Shown here: piece by piece, positions 1 to 6,613 of the stretch
Layout of the letters: each line of letters begins with the position of its first letter
Position numbering within the stretch: position 1 is the first letter of the stretch
Origin: Caryophanales bacterium UBA3210
Lineage (GTDB): Bacteria > Bacillota_I > Bacilli_A > RFN20 > CAG-449
Assembly: GCA_002363635.1 (NCBI GenBank)
Contig: DEWM01000076.1
Location: forward strand, 1-12,005
Direction: 5' to 3'
DNA: 12,005 bases
Made by a program: the position numbers and the translations under genes
Notes under the pieces: generated by a model
Told to the model about the DNA's origin: nothing
What the model saw: the letters and a program-made list of their open reading frames with translations, nothing else
Database searches by the model: none

Positions 1-51
1 TGAGCTTCAGTACACAATATTTATAATATTTTTATTTTTATAAAAAAATAG

Positions 52-80
52 TTGTAATTAATTAATTTGTTAATTAATAT
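52..80 (+). promoter_or_regulatory. possible promoter of the tRNA-Ala gene
   Basis: TTGTAA (52-57) and TAATAT (75-80) are separated by 17 bp and would start a transcript about 6 nt before the tRNA. The surroundings are nearly pure A/T, with an 8-bp direct repeat TTAATTAA at 58-65 and 70-77, so -10-like hexamers are common here. The assignment rests on spacing and position only. Confidence 0.35.
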
Positions 81-92
81 ATATATTGTTTT

Positions 93-168
93 GGGGCTGT
101 AGCTCACCTGGGAGAGCGCCTGATTTGCATTCAGGAGGTAGAGAGTTCGATCCTCTTCAGCTCCACCA
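93..168 (+). tRNA. tRNA-Ala, anticodon TGC, CCA encoded
   Basis: A complete cloverleaf can be folded by eye. The acceptor stem GGGGCTG (93-99) pairs with CAGCTCC (158-164), with one G-U pair. The D stem is GCTC/GAGC. The anticodon stem CCTGA/TCAGG (119-123 and 131-135) holds the loop TTTGCAT with anticodon TGC at 126-128. The T stem GAGAG/CTCTT holds the loop TTCGATC. The discriminator base is A and CCA is encoded at 166-168. Anticodon TGC reads GCA and, by wobble, the other alanine codons. It stands alone here, followed closely by a terminator, so it is a single-gene unit or the last gene of a tRNA cluster lying left of the window. Confidence 0.97.
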
Positions 169-180
169 TTACAAAAATTT

Positions 181-204
181 AAGCAACTGAAAAGTTGTTT
201 TTTT
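181..204 (+). terminator. terminator behind tRNA-Ala
   Basis: CAACT (184-188), loop GAAA, AGTTG (193-197), extended outward by G-U and A-U pairs to about 8 bp, then a run of seven T (198-204). It lies 12 nt after the tRNA CCA end, as expected for an intrinsic tRNA terminator. Confidence 0.75.
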
Positions 205-344
205 GTACTTTAAAATGTTTTAAATTATGTATTTGAAAATATTAATAAAGAACCAATTGAAAATTTATTACCATATTCTTAAAATATATAAAAAAAATTA
301 AGGTAGAGTTGAAATCTCTCTGACGGAAAATGGCGGATTAAATA

Positions 345-401
345 AAAAAGATAATCAATTTAATTATAGTAATGTCATCTATAATATTTGATTATCTTTT
401 T
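345..401. terminator. long bidirectional hairpin
   Basis: A perfect 14-bp inverted repeat pairs 345-358 with 388-401. A second 7-bp helix inside it pairs ATTATAG (363-369) with CTATAAT (379-385). On the plus strand the stem ends in CTTTTTCTTTTTT, on the minus strand in CTTTTTTATTT, so it could stop transcripts from either side. There is no gene directly before it on the plus strand except the tRNA, which has its own terminator. Confidence 0.5.
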
Positions 402-435
402 CTTTTTTATCATACGTGTTAAATTTTGACGTATA

Positions 436-475
436 CAAAGAAAAAGCAACTTAGTTTAGAACCAGTTGCTTTCTT
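436..475 (-). terminator. minus-strand hairpin with T-tract
   Basis: AAAGCAACT (443-451) pairs with AGTTGCTTT (464-472) around a 12-nt loop. Read on the minus strand the stem runs into TTTTTCTTT, while the plus-strand side has only CTTA, so it would terminate leftward transcription. It lies about 30 nt beyond the next minus-oriented hairpin at 496-540. Confidence 0.4.
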
Positions 476-495
476 AGAAAAGGGATAAAATTTAA

Positions 496-540
496 TAAAA
501 AAGCCAAGTGGAACTTTTTGGGGGAGACGAACCACTTGGT
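496..540 (-). terminator. minus-strand terminator with C-rich loop; possible small-RNA 3' end
   Basis: CCAAGTGG (504-511) and CCACTTGG (532-539) form a perfect 8-bp stem, extended by a G-U pair. On the minus strand the 3' arm is followed by CTTTTTTATT, a good terminator tail; the plus strand has no T-tract. The 20-nt minus-strand loop carries GTCTCCCCC. The nearest minus-strand gene (777-1589) already has its own terminator at 742-770, so this one may belong to a separate short transcript. Two possible minus promoters lie upstream: TTGTTC (625-630) with TAAAAT (601-606), spacing 18, and TATACA (570-575) with TATAAT (547-552), spacing 17. Confidence 0.55.
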
Positions 541-736
541 ACATATATTATATATAGGTTTTATTAGTTTGTATATAGATTTACTATCGAAATTTAATAA
601 ATTTTAAACTTTTTTAATGCTTTTGAACAATTTTTAATGATTGAAAATGTAATCGGTAAAAAACTTCGTTAAATAATGAAACAATAGCTTTATATTTGTT
701 CTTAATATAAATGTTTTTTTATTTTTTATTTTTTTA

Positions 737-770
737 GTGTATAAGAAAAGAGATGGGATTAACCACCTCT
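737..770 (-). terminator. terminator of the DUF308-like gene
   Basis: On the minus strand AGAGGTGG (770-763) pairs with CCATCTCT (756-749), with one G-U pair, around the loop TTAATC. It is followed by TTTCTTAT. The hairpin begins 6 nt after the stop codon of the 777-1589 gene, so it is clearly that gene's terminator. Confidence 0.75.
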
Positions 771-776
771 ATATCA

Positions 777-1589
777 TTATTTATTCTTCTTTTTGAATGA
801 TAATTGTTTGTTTAATAAGGCAAACATTAATACGAGTAAACCATATAAAGCAATACAGATACCAAAGACTACTGCAGATATTCTCTTGAAATCATCTATA
901 GTTAATAAGCAAATACCTGTTGCTAAAACAACGCCACCTAAAATTAATAACATAACAAATGGGAATACTGCTTTATCTTTCTTAATAAAGAATCTTACAA
1001 GTGGTGCAAGTAATAAAACTCCACCTTCAACACAAACTAGAAGTGGAATAAATACCATTACGATATTGAACATCTTTTGCATCATGACAAGTATGCCTAA
1101 TGCAATAACTGCGCCACCAAGAATAGATTCGCTTGTATATAATGATTTTCTTCCAATTAGTGAAATTATTAACATAACTACACCTGTTAAGATTAATACT
1201 CCTCCGAAGATATATGAAATAGCATTCATTGCTTCAGGGCTTTCAAATAATATTGAAAGAGCAAGTAATAAACCGATAATCATAAAGATAGAACCGCGGA
1301 TTACATTTGAAATTCTATCTGGTGTCCAAAGTGAATCATTTGGAGAATGATCTGAAGATGATGAAACAAATCTTTCGTCAGTTGAGGAGGAAACGTTCTT
1401 TTCCTTCTTCTCTTTTTTCTTCTTAGGTTCTTCTGGAATTGAATCTATTACTTCTTGCTCAACTTCTTCACCTTCATTATTTACTTCAACTCTTTCATTG
1501 TTTTCTTCATTATTATTTTCTTCTGTAACTTCTGCATCTACTACTTCATCTGTTACTTCAGAAACATTATTTTTTTCTTTTTCTTCCAT
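777..1589 (-). CDS. HdeD/DUF308-like six-helix membrane protein with charged N-terminal tail
   Basis: A 270-residue protein. Residues 1-90 are a hydrophilic, probably disordered tail: Glu/Asn/Val-rich to about 52, a Lys block (PKKKKEKKEK, 55-64), then a Ser-rich stretch. Six hydrophobic segments follow at about 97-115, 123-146, 155-171, 173-197, 206-230 and 236-260, with glycines inside the helices and short loops. That pattern is known from the HdeD/DUF308 membrane family; the assignment is by pattern, not by a specific motif, and the family has no established biochemical activity in Gram-positives. The start ATG has GGAGGG 7 nt upstream. It is a single-gene unit, with its own terminator directly after the stop and the ptsI terminator just upstream. 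The acidic-then-basic tail is unusual for the family and could be a cytoplasmic interaction region. Confidence 0.75.
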   Translation of the reverse strand: MEEKEKNNVSEVTDEVVDAEVTEENNNEENNERVEVNNEGEEVEQEVIDSIPEEPKKKKEKKEKNVSSSTDERFVSSSSDHSPNDSLWTPDRISNVIRGSIFMIIGLLLALSILFESPEAMNAISYIFGGVLILTGVVMLIISLIGRKSLYTSESILGGAVIALGILVMMQKMFNIVMVFIPLLVCVEGGVLLLAPLVRFFIKKDKAVFPFVMLLILGGVVLATGICLLTIDDFKRISAVVFGICIALYGLLVLMFALLNKQLSFKKKNK

Positions 1590-1616
1590 ATATTTCCCTC
1601 CACATAAGTTAACCTA

Positions 1617-1645
1617 ATTATAAACTACATTTATTAATTATTAAT
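1617..1645 (-). promoter_or_regulatory. probable promoter of the DUF308-like gene
   Basis: On the minus strand a perfect TATAAT sits at 1622-1617, giving a start near 1610 and a leader of about 20 nt before the ATG at 1589. The -35 region at 17-18 bp spacing is only ATTAAT or TATTAA, a poor match, so the assignment rests on the -10 and its position between a terminator and a gene. Confidence 0.4.
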
Positions 1646-1654
1646 AATATATAT

Positions 1655-1701
1655 TTGAAAATAATAAAACCAGTAGTTAAATGTGATGTCTAACTACTGG
1701 T
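1655..1701 (-). terminator. terminator of the fructose PTS operon
   Basis: A perfect 11-bp inverted repeat, ACCAGTAGTTA (1669-1679) and TAACTACTGGT (1691-1701), with an 11-nt loop. On the minus strand the stem is followed by TTTATTATTTTC. It lies 12 nt after the ptsI stop codon and marks the end of the operon. Confidence 0.85.
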
Positions 1702-1713
1702 AATAAATATTAA

Positions 1714-3360
1714 TTAATCAATATAATCTTCTACTTTAACTTCTGCAGTATTGATATGAGAGATTTGCTCTCTTAATGATAATACGTATGTAGGAGATAC
1801 AGAGAGTTCATCAATTCCAATCTTTAAGAAGAATGGAAGTAACTTAGGATCTCTACCAAGTTCTCCACAAATCCCAATTGGAATTCCTGCTTTATGAGCA
1901 TTTTCACAAGACATTTTAATTAATCTTAAAATAGCTTTGTGATGTGGATTAAATGATGATGCTAAGTTTGGATTAACTCTATCGATTGCAAGAGTATATT
2001 GAGATAAATCGTTTGTACCTACCGAGAAGAAACTTACGTCTTTCGCAAATTGATCTGACATAATTGCTGCGGCAGGAGTTTCTACCATGATACCTACTCT
2101 TAAATCTTTATTAAATGGTAAACCTCTAGATGCTAAATTTTCTTTTGCCATCTCACACATTTGATGGATGAATTTAATTTCTGAAGAGGAAATAATCATT
2201 GGAACCATGATTGCTAAATTACCATATGCTGACGCTCTATATAGAGCTTGTAATTGAGTTAAGAAGATATCTGGACGATCTTTACAAATTCTAATAGATC
2301 TCCAGCCTAATGCAGGGTTTTCTTCGTCAGGAAGGTTGAAATAATCAATCTTTTTATCTGCACCGATATCAAGAGTTCTAATGATAACTTCTTTGCCATT
2401 CATTGCTTCAACAACTCGTTTATAATGTTCGAATTGTTCATCTTCTGAAGGGTAATCCGATGATTCTAGATAGATAAATTCTGATCTAAATAATCCAATA
2501 CCTTCTGCATCATTTTTAAGTGCGTTTTCAACTTCAAATGATGAAGCAATATTGCAGTAAATCTTAGTTTTCTTACCATCTTGAGTAAGAGTTTCTTTTC
2601 CTATAAATCTCTTTAATAATTCTTTATTTGCTTCATATTCAGTTTTTAATTTTGAATATTTAGTAATTGTTTTACTATCAGGATCAACAATGAAATCAGC
2701 TTTAGTACCATCGATGATACCAAAGTGGTTATTTAATGATTCATCAACTTTTAAATCAAGACCGCATAAGGCAGGAATTTCTAGCATTCTAGTAAGAATT
2801 GCAACGTGGGAATTAGAAGAACCTTTTGTAAAGACGATACCTTTAACTAATTTAGCATCGAATTTCATAAGTTCACTAGAAGGGAGATCTTCACATACTA
2901 AGATACTTGGTTCATTAATAACTGTACCTTGAGTTTCTTTCTTTAAGAATGAAACGATTCTTTCTGCTACTTCCTTAACATCAGCGCTTCTTGCTCTCAT
3001 GTAAGGATCTTCCATAGCAGAGAAGATTGCTGCAAGAGCATCTCCTGCAGCAGTTACTGCATATTCTGCAGTAACGTTTTCTTCTAGATTAGCGCGAACT
3101 TCATCTTCGAAATCTAAATCTTCCGCTAGTAATTTATGAGTTTCAAATAATTGAGCTTCTTTTTGACCAAGTTTGATTAATGCAGCATTATATGATTTAT
3201 TTAATGCTTCAACAGTCTCTTCACGTGCTTTTTCGAATCTTTCGAATTCTTTATCAGCACCTTGGCCTGCCGCTCTAACTACAGCTTCCTTTTTCTTATA
3301 AACAACGATTTTAGCTAAAGCATATCCTTCAAAGATACGATTACCATCATATGTTGTCAT
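1714..3360 (-). CDS. ptsI: PTS Enzyme I (PEP-protein phosphotransferase)
   Basis: Cytoplasmic Enzyme I: it takes phosphate from phosphoenolpyruvate onto a histidine and passes it to HPr. At 548 residues it is a little short of the usual 570-575. The N-terminal region (to about 145) is the HPr-binding helical part. The phosphohistidine motif reads GSSNSHVAIL with His185. The PEP-binding barrel shows GIGLFRSEF (Arg292, Glu294), IRTLDIGADK (Arg328), the metal ligands Glu427 (VETPAA) and Asp451 (GTNDLSQY), and the catalytic Cys498 in GICGELGRDP. All key residues are present. The His loop has Ser-Asn where the well-known GGRTSH form has Arg-Thr, a variant I recall from clostridial-type Enzyme I. 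It is the last gene of the operon, only 3 nt after ptsH. A GAGGA sequence inside the ptsH end (3374-3378) is 13 nt from the ATG, so translation is probably coupled. Confidence 0.96.
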   Translation of the reverse strand: MTTYDGNRIFEGYALAKIVVYKKKEAVVRAAGQGADKEFERFEKAREETVEALNKSYNAALIKLGQKEAQLFETHKLLAEDLDFEDEVRANLEENVTAEYAVTAAGDALAAIFSAMEDPYMRARSADVKEVAERIVSFLKKETQGTVINEPSILVCEDLPSSELMKFDAKLVKGIVFTKGSSNSHVAILTRMLEIPALCGLDLKVDESLNNHFGIIDGTKADFIVDPDSKTITKYSKLKTEYEANKELLKRFIGKETLTQDGKKTKIYCNIASSFEVENALKNDAEGIGLFRSEFIYLESSDYPSEDEQFEHYKRVVEAMNGKEVIIRTLDIGADKKIDYFNLPDEENPALGWRSIRICKDRPDIFLTQLQALYRASAYGNLAIMVPMIISSSEIKFIHQMCEMAKENLASRGLPFNKDLRVGIMVETPAAAIMSDQFAKDVSFFSVGTNDLSQYTLAIDRVNPNLASSFNPHHKAILRLIKMSCENAHKAGIPIGICGELGRDPKLLPFFLKIGIDELSVSPTYVLSLREQISHINTAEVKVEDYID

Positions 3361-3363
3361 AAA

Positions 3364-3624
3364 TTATAGATTTTCCTCTAAAACTTTCTTTAAAGCTGCT
3401 GCAGCTTCTTCTTCCTGTGGCCCTTCTACGACGATTTCAACTGTTTCACCTGATTTGACACCAAGTGCCATAACTCTTAGTAATCTAGTTAAATCTGCTT
3501 CCTGTCCTTTTGCTTTGATTAAGAATTTGTTGCCTGCGAATTTTTTTGCTTCTCCAACAATAATTCCTGCTGGACGTGCGTGAATTCCTTCTTGATCTTT
3601 AATTACATATGTAAATGATTTCAT
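3364..3624 (-). CDS. ptsH: HPr-family phosphocarrier lacking the Ser46 regulatory site
   Basis: An 86-residue HPr that accepts phosphate from Enzyme I and hands it to EIIA domains. The active-site motif GIHARPAG places His15 and Arg17 exactly as in classical HPr. The second conserved region, NLKSIMGVMSLG in Bacillus HPr with Ser46 as target of HPr kinase, reads DLTRLLRVMALG here. With one extra residue before it, Ser46 aligns with Arg47; Thr46 aligns with Lys45. This HPr should therefore work in sugar transport but is unlikely to be the normal corepressor of CcpA. It sits between fruA (35-nt gap) and ptsI (3-nt gap), so it is made together with the fructose permease and could be specialised for it. 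SD AAAGGA lies about 8 nt before the ATG. A small 6-bp dyad (TAATCT/AGATTA, 3641-3657) lies in the fruA-ptsH gap. Confidence 0.93.
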   Translation of the reverse strand: MKSFTYVIKDQEGIHARPAGIIVGEAKKFAGNKFLIKAKGQEADLTRLLRVMALGVKSGETVEIVVEGPQEEEAAAALKKVLEENL

Positions 3625-3659
3625 ATATTTAATCCTTTCTTAATCTACGAGAGATTATT

Positions 3660-5687
3660 TTATTTGTGTAATCTAATACCTTTCCAGTTTCCAAGTTCTG
3701 CATTTGGTTCGTCTTTCTTGAGTAAACCAAGTAATAATGCAGTTACGAATGTACCTGCGATTAATGAAACGATGAACCATAACCATGCGAGGTTACCTAA
3801 ACCATATTGGATAGTTGGAACAACGAATAAACCTCCGTGTGGAGCAAGTAATGAACAACCGAATAATGTTGATAAGAAACCTGCTACTGCTGAACCAGCA
3901 ACACAAGCAGGGATAACTCTGATTGGGTCTTTTGCTGCATATGGGATAGCACCTTCAGTAATGAATGATAAGCCCATGACATAGTTGACCATAGCATCTT
4001 TTCTTTCTTGTTTTGTGTATTTTTGTGGGAATAAGTTTGCGGATAAAGCAATACCTAGAGGTGGTACCATACCGCCGATCATAACTGCTGCCATCATTTG
4101 CCAGCAATATTGTTGATATTCAAGTGTAACACCTGTTTTTGCTGCTTCAGTAAGCATAGCTGTACCGAAGACGTATGCAGCTTTGTTGATTGGCCCACCC
4201 ATATCAACTGCCATCATACCTGCAAGTAAGACACCGAGTAATAATGTTAATTGGTGTTCACCTAACCAGCTTAAACCATTAGAAACACCCATGTTGATGT
4301 AAGCAAATGGTGTATTTAATAAGTACATTGATACGCCAATACATAAGAAACCAAGTACTGGGTAAACAAGCATTGGTTTTAAACCTTCTGCTGATTTTGG
4401 CATCCACTTGAATGCGTATGCTAAACCTTTAATGATGTAACCAGCAGCGAAACCTGCAGCGATTGCACCTAAGAAACCAGATGATCCTAAATCCTTACCT
4501 GTGATTGAGTATGAAATAGAGAATGTTGATTGAGTTGCAATAAATCCTCCAAGCATACCTACTGCAAGACCTGGTCTACCTGCAATTGAATATGCGATAA
4601 ATCCAGCAAGGATTGGAAGCATTAAGTTCATTCCCCATCCGCCGACTGTCTTGAACCAATTAGCGACTGGGTTAATTGTACCGAAGGCTGAGCCTGCTGT
4701 AGCAGCGTTACCAGCAAGAGTATCAATTAAGAATGCAAGAGCAATTAAGATACCCCCACCAATAACGAATGGTAACATATGTGAAACACCACTCATTAAG
4801 TGCTTGTAAATCTGGTGAACTACTGATTCTTTTGCATCGTTATTTCCTGATTTAACTGCTTCTTTATCTGGATTTTGAATTTCAGCATTTAATGCTTTAT
4901 TAATTAATTCTTTTGGTTGAGAAATACCTTGAGCAACAGTTGCTTTTAAGACTCTCTTACCATTAAATCTTTCTGTATCGACGTTAATATCTGCTGCAAT
5001 AACGATTGCTTTTGCGTTTGCGATATCATCATCTGTTAATGGGTTACCTACACCTGCTGAACCTTGAGTTTCAACTTTCATTGTGTAACCTAATTCTTTA
5101 GCAGCTGCTTTTAAGTTGTCTTCTGCCATATATGTGTGTGCAATACCGTTTGGACAGCCTGTAACACCGAGTAAATCGAATGTTCCAACTTTTGCATCTT
5201 CTTCTTTTTCTTTTGCTTCAGCTTCTTTCTTATCTACTTCAGCTGCATCGATTATTGCTAAGAATTCTTTCTTTGTCTTTGCTGCAATTAATTTTGCCTT
5301 GAAGTCATCATCAAGTAACATTGTTGAAAGTCTTGATAATACTTCTAAGTGAACATTGTCTTTTGTGTTTGGAGCAGCGATTAAGAATAATAAGTTAACT
5401 TTTTCTCCATCTAATGAATCGAAGTCTACTCCATCTTTAATGACCATTGCTGCTAAAGCTGGTGCTTTAACTACATTGCTTTTACAGTGAGGAATAGCAA
5501 TACCTTCACCGATACCTGTTGTGGATTCTTCTTCACGAGCGAATACACCTTTTTGATATTCTTCTACGTCGGTAATGTTGCCTGATTTAGCAATTAAAGC
5601 GACTGCTTGTTTAAGAATATCTTCTTTGCTTAATGCACTTGCATTAATGTCGATTGTTTTACTAGATATTAAATCTGTAATTTTCAT
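3660..5687 (-). CDS. fruA: PTS fructose permease, EIIABC fusion
   Basis: Membrane permease that imports fructose and releases fructose-1-phosphate. Domain order in the 675 residues is IIA, IIB, IIC, as in Gram-positive FruA. IIA covers about 1-150, with the phosphohistidine His67 in GIAIPHCK. A Lys/Glu/Ala-rich linker follows (151-167). IIB covers about 168-265, with the phosphocysteine Cys178 in TGCPNGIAHTYMAE. A second polar linker leads to IIC from about 286 to 660, a polytopic domain with typical stretches such as SHMLPFVIGGGILIA, YSIAGRPGLAVG and VDMGGPINKAAY. The C-terminal tail is short and charged. Length and active sites are complete. SD GAAAGGA is 8 nt before the ATG. It lies 20 nt after fruK, in the same transcript. 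A fructose specificity is favoured by the FruK neighbour, but mannose-type relatives cannot be excluded from sequence alone. Confidence 0.95.
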   Translation of the reverse strand: MKITDLISSKTIDINASALSKEDILKQAVALIAKSGNITDVEEYQKGVFAREEESTTGIGEGIAIPHCKSNVVKAPALAAMVIKDGVDFDSLDGEKVNLLFLIAAPNTKDNVHLEVLSRLSTMLLDDDFKAKLIAAKTKKEFLAIIDAAEVDKKEAEAKEKEEDAKVGTFDLLGVTGCPNGIAHTYMAEDNLKAAAKELGYTMKVETQGSAGVGNPLTDDDIANAKAIVIAADINVDTERFNGKRVLKATVAQGISQPKELINKALNAEIQNPDKEAVKSGNNDAKESVVHQIYKHLMSGVSHMLPFVIGGGILIALAFLIDTLAGNAATAGSAFGTINPVANWFKTVGGWGMNLMLPILAGFIAYSIAGRPGLAVGMLGGFIATQSTFSISYSITGKDLGSSGFLGAIAAGFAAGYIIKGLAYAFKWMPKSAEGLKPMLVYPVLGFLCIGVSMYLLNTPFAYINMGVSNGLSWLGEHQLTLLLGVLLAGMMAVDMGGPINKAAYVFGTAMLTEAAKTGVTLEYQQYCWQMMAAVMIGGMVPPLGIALSANLFPQKYTKQERKDAMVNYVMGLSFITEGAIPYAAKDPIRVIPACVAGSAVAGFLSTLFGCSLLAPHGGLFVVPTIQYGLGNLAWLWFIVSLIAGTFVTALLLGLLKKDEPNAELGNWKGIRLHK

Positions 5688-5707
5688 ATTCTTTTCCTTT
5701 CTTTCGA

Positions 5708-6610
5708 CTATTTAATTGTTTGTAGTAATTTTTCTACATCTTCTTTTATTGCTAAGTTTTCAGAAAATGCTGAAGCACTACCGGTTGCAATGCCTTGCTT
5801 GAAAGCTTTAACAACGTCATGAGATTTGACATATTCATCAATGAATCCGGCAACTAGTGAATCACCAGCACCTACTGTATTGACTACATGTCCTTGTGGA
5901 GCAGAAAGTTTTAAAGTTGTTTCTTTATTTACGAGAAGTGCTCCATCTCCTCCAAGAGAAACAATGACATTTTGAGAACCTAATTCTAATAATTTCTTAG
6001 CAGTAGAGATTAGTTCCTCATCGTTATGTATCTTGACACCAAACATTTCTTCAAGTTCTTCATCATTTGGTTTGACTAGAACTGGATGGTATTTAAGTGT
6101 CTTAAGTAAGATATCTTTATTTGAATCGATGATTAATTCTAATTTTTTATCTTTTAATCTTTCTAAGATAAGTTCATAGATGTTACTTGGTAAAGTTGAT
6201 GGGACTGTGCCCGAAATAACTAATGTATCTCCATCTTTTAATAATGATAATTTCTTCATGAGTTCTTCGATTTTATCATCAGGGATTGAAGGACCGTTTC
6301 CGTTAATTGCGGTTTCTCCGCCTTTACCTCTTACTTTAACATTGATACGTGTGTTTTCTTCTAAATGTACGAAGTCTACTTTGACTCCGTTTTTAGTTAA
6401 CTCATTTTCAATGTAAGTTCCAGTAAATCCTCCAACAAATCCTGTTGCAACTGATGTAGAACCTAGATTATTTAAGACTATGGAAACATTAATACCTTTA
6501 CCACCAGGTAAGACCTTTTCTGCCTTTGATCTATTGATTGCGTTTAACTGTAAATTATCTAAGTCAACGATGTAATCAACAGCAGGGGAGAATGTGACAG
6601 TATAGATCAT
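5708..6610 (-). CDS. fruK: 1-phosphofructokinase
   Basis: A PfkB-family sugar kinase of 300 residues that phosphorylates fructose-1-phosphate to fructose-1,6-bisphosphate, the step after FruA import. It opens with MIYTVTFSPAVDYIVDL, the FruK/LacC start. PfkB signature 1 appears as PGGKGINVS (35-43), signature 2 as NTVGAGDSLVAGF (244-256), with the catalytic base Asp250 and the anion-hole glycines before it. ETAINGNGP (99-107) is typical of the substrate-binding lid of FruK. LacC (tagatose-6-phosphate kinase) is the nearest alternative; the fruA neighbour decides for FruK. The ATG follows the fruR stop by 3 nt, with AGGAGG 12 nt upstream lying inside the end of fruR, so it depends on fruR translation or at least overlaps its signal. 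Confidence 0.94.
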   Translation of the reverse strand: MIYTVTFSPAVDYIVDLDNLQLNAINRSKAEKVLPGGKGINVSIVLNNLGSTSVATGFVGGFTGTYIENELTKNGVKVDFVHLEENTRINVKVRGKGGETAINGNGPSIPDDKIEELMKKLSLLKDGDTLVISGTVPSTLPSNIYELILERLKDKKLELIIDSNKDILLKTLKYHPVLVKPNDEELEEMFGVKIHNDEELISTAKKLLELGSQNVIVSLGGDGALLVNKETTLKLSAPQGHVVNTVGAGDSLVAGFIDEYVKSHDVVKAFKQGIATGSASAFSENLAIKEDVEKLLQTIK

Positions 6611-6613
6611 TTA

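Larger units (their letters stand above)
205..741. other. 537-bp gene-free stretch rich in hairpins
   Basis: No ORF of convincing length with a ribosome binding site lies here on either strand. The stretch holds a row of inverted repeats (345-401, 412-434, 443-472, 503-540), two of them followed by T-rich sequence only on the minus strand. The 6-bp arms ATACGT/ACGTAT at 412-417 and 429-434 are the weakest. A small island at 301-340 is less AT-rich than its flanks and contains GACGGAAAATGGCGG (322-336), which I could not match to any riboswitch or RNA family I know. Bases 541-740 are extremely AT-rich. I see no insertion sequence ends, no CRISPR repeats and no copy of the tRNA 3' end that would mark an integration site. 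Confidence 0.6.

Noticed and set aside
372..422. 16-codon plus-strand ORF MSSIIFDYLFLFYHTC
   Set aside because: No ribosome binding site and most of it is the 3' arm of a hairpin and its T-tract.
93..540. tRNA-Ala as an integration site for a mobile element
   Set aside because: No repeat of the tRNA 3' end, no integrase and no phage-like genes are visible in the window.
419..544. 41-codon minus-strand ORF starting MYQVVRLPQK
   Set aside because: It has no ribosome binding site and runs through two terminator-like hairpins, so it is more likely a chance frame over structured RNA.
793..1350. 185-codon plus-strand ORF opposite the DUF308-like gene
   Set aside because: It is antisense to a gene with a good start, ribosome binding site and terminator; its own start lacks a ribosome binding site and its product is an odd Ile/Asn/Thr-rich mix.
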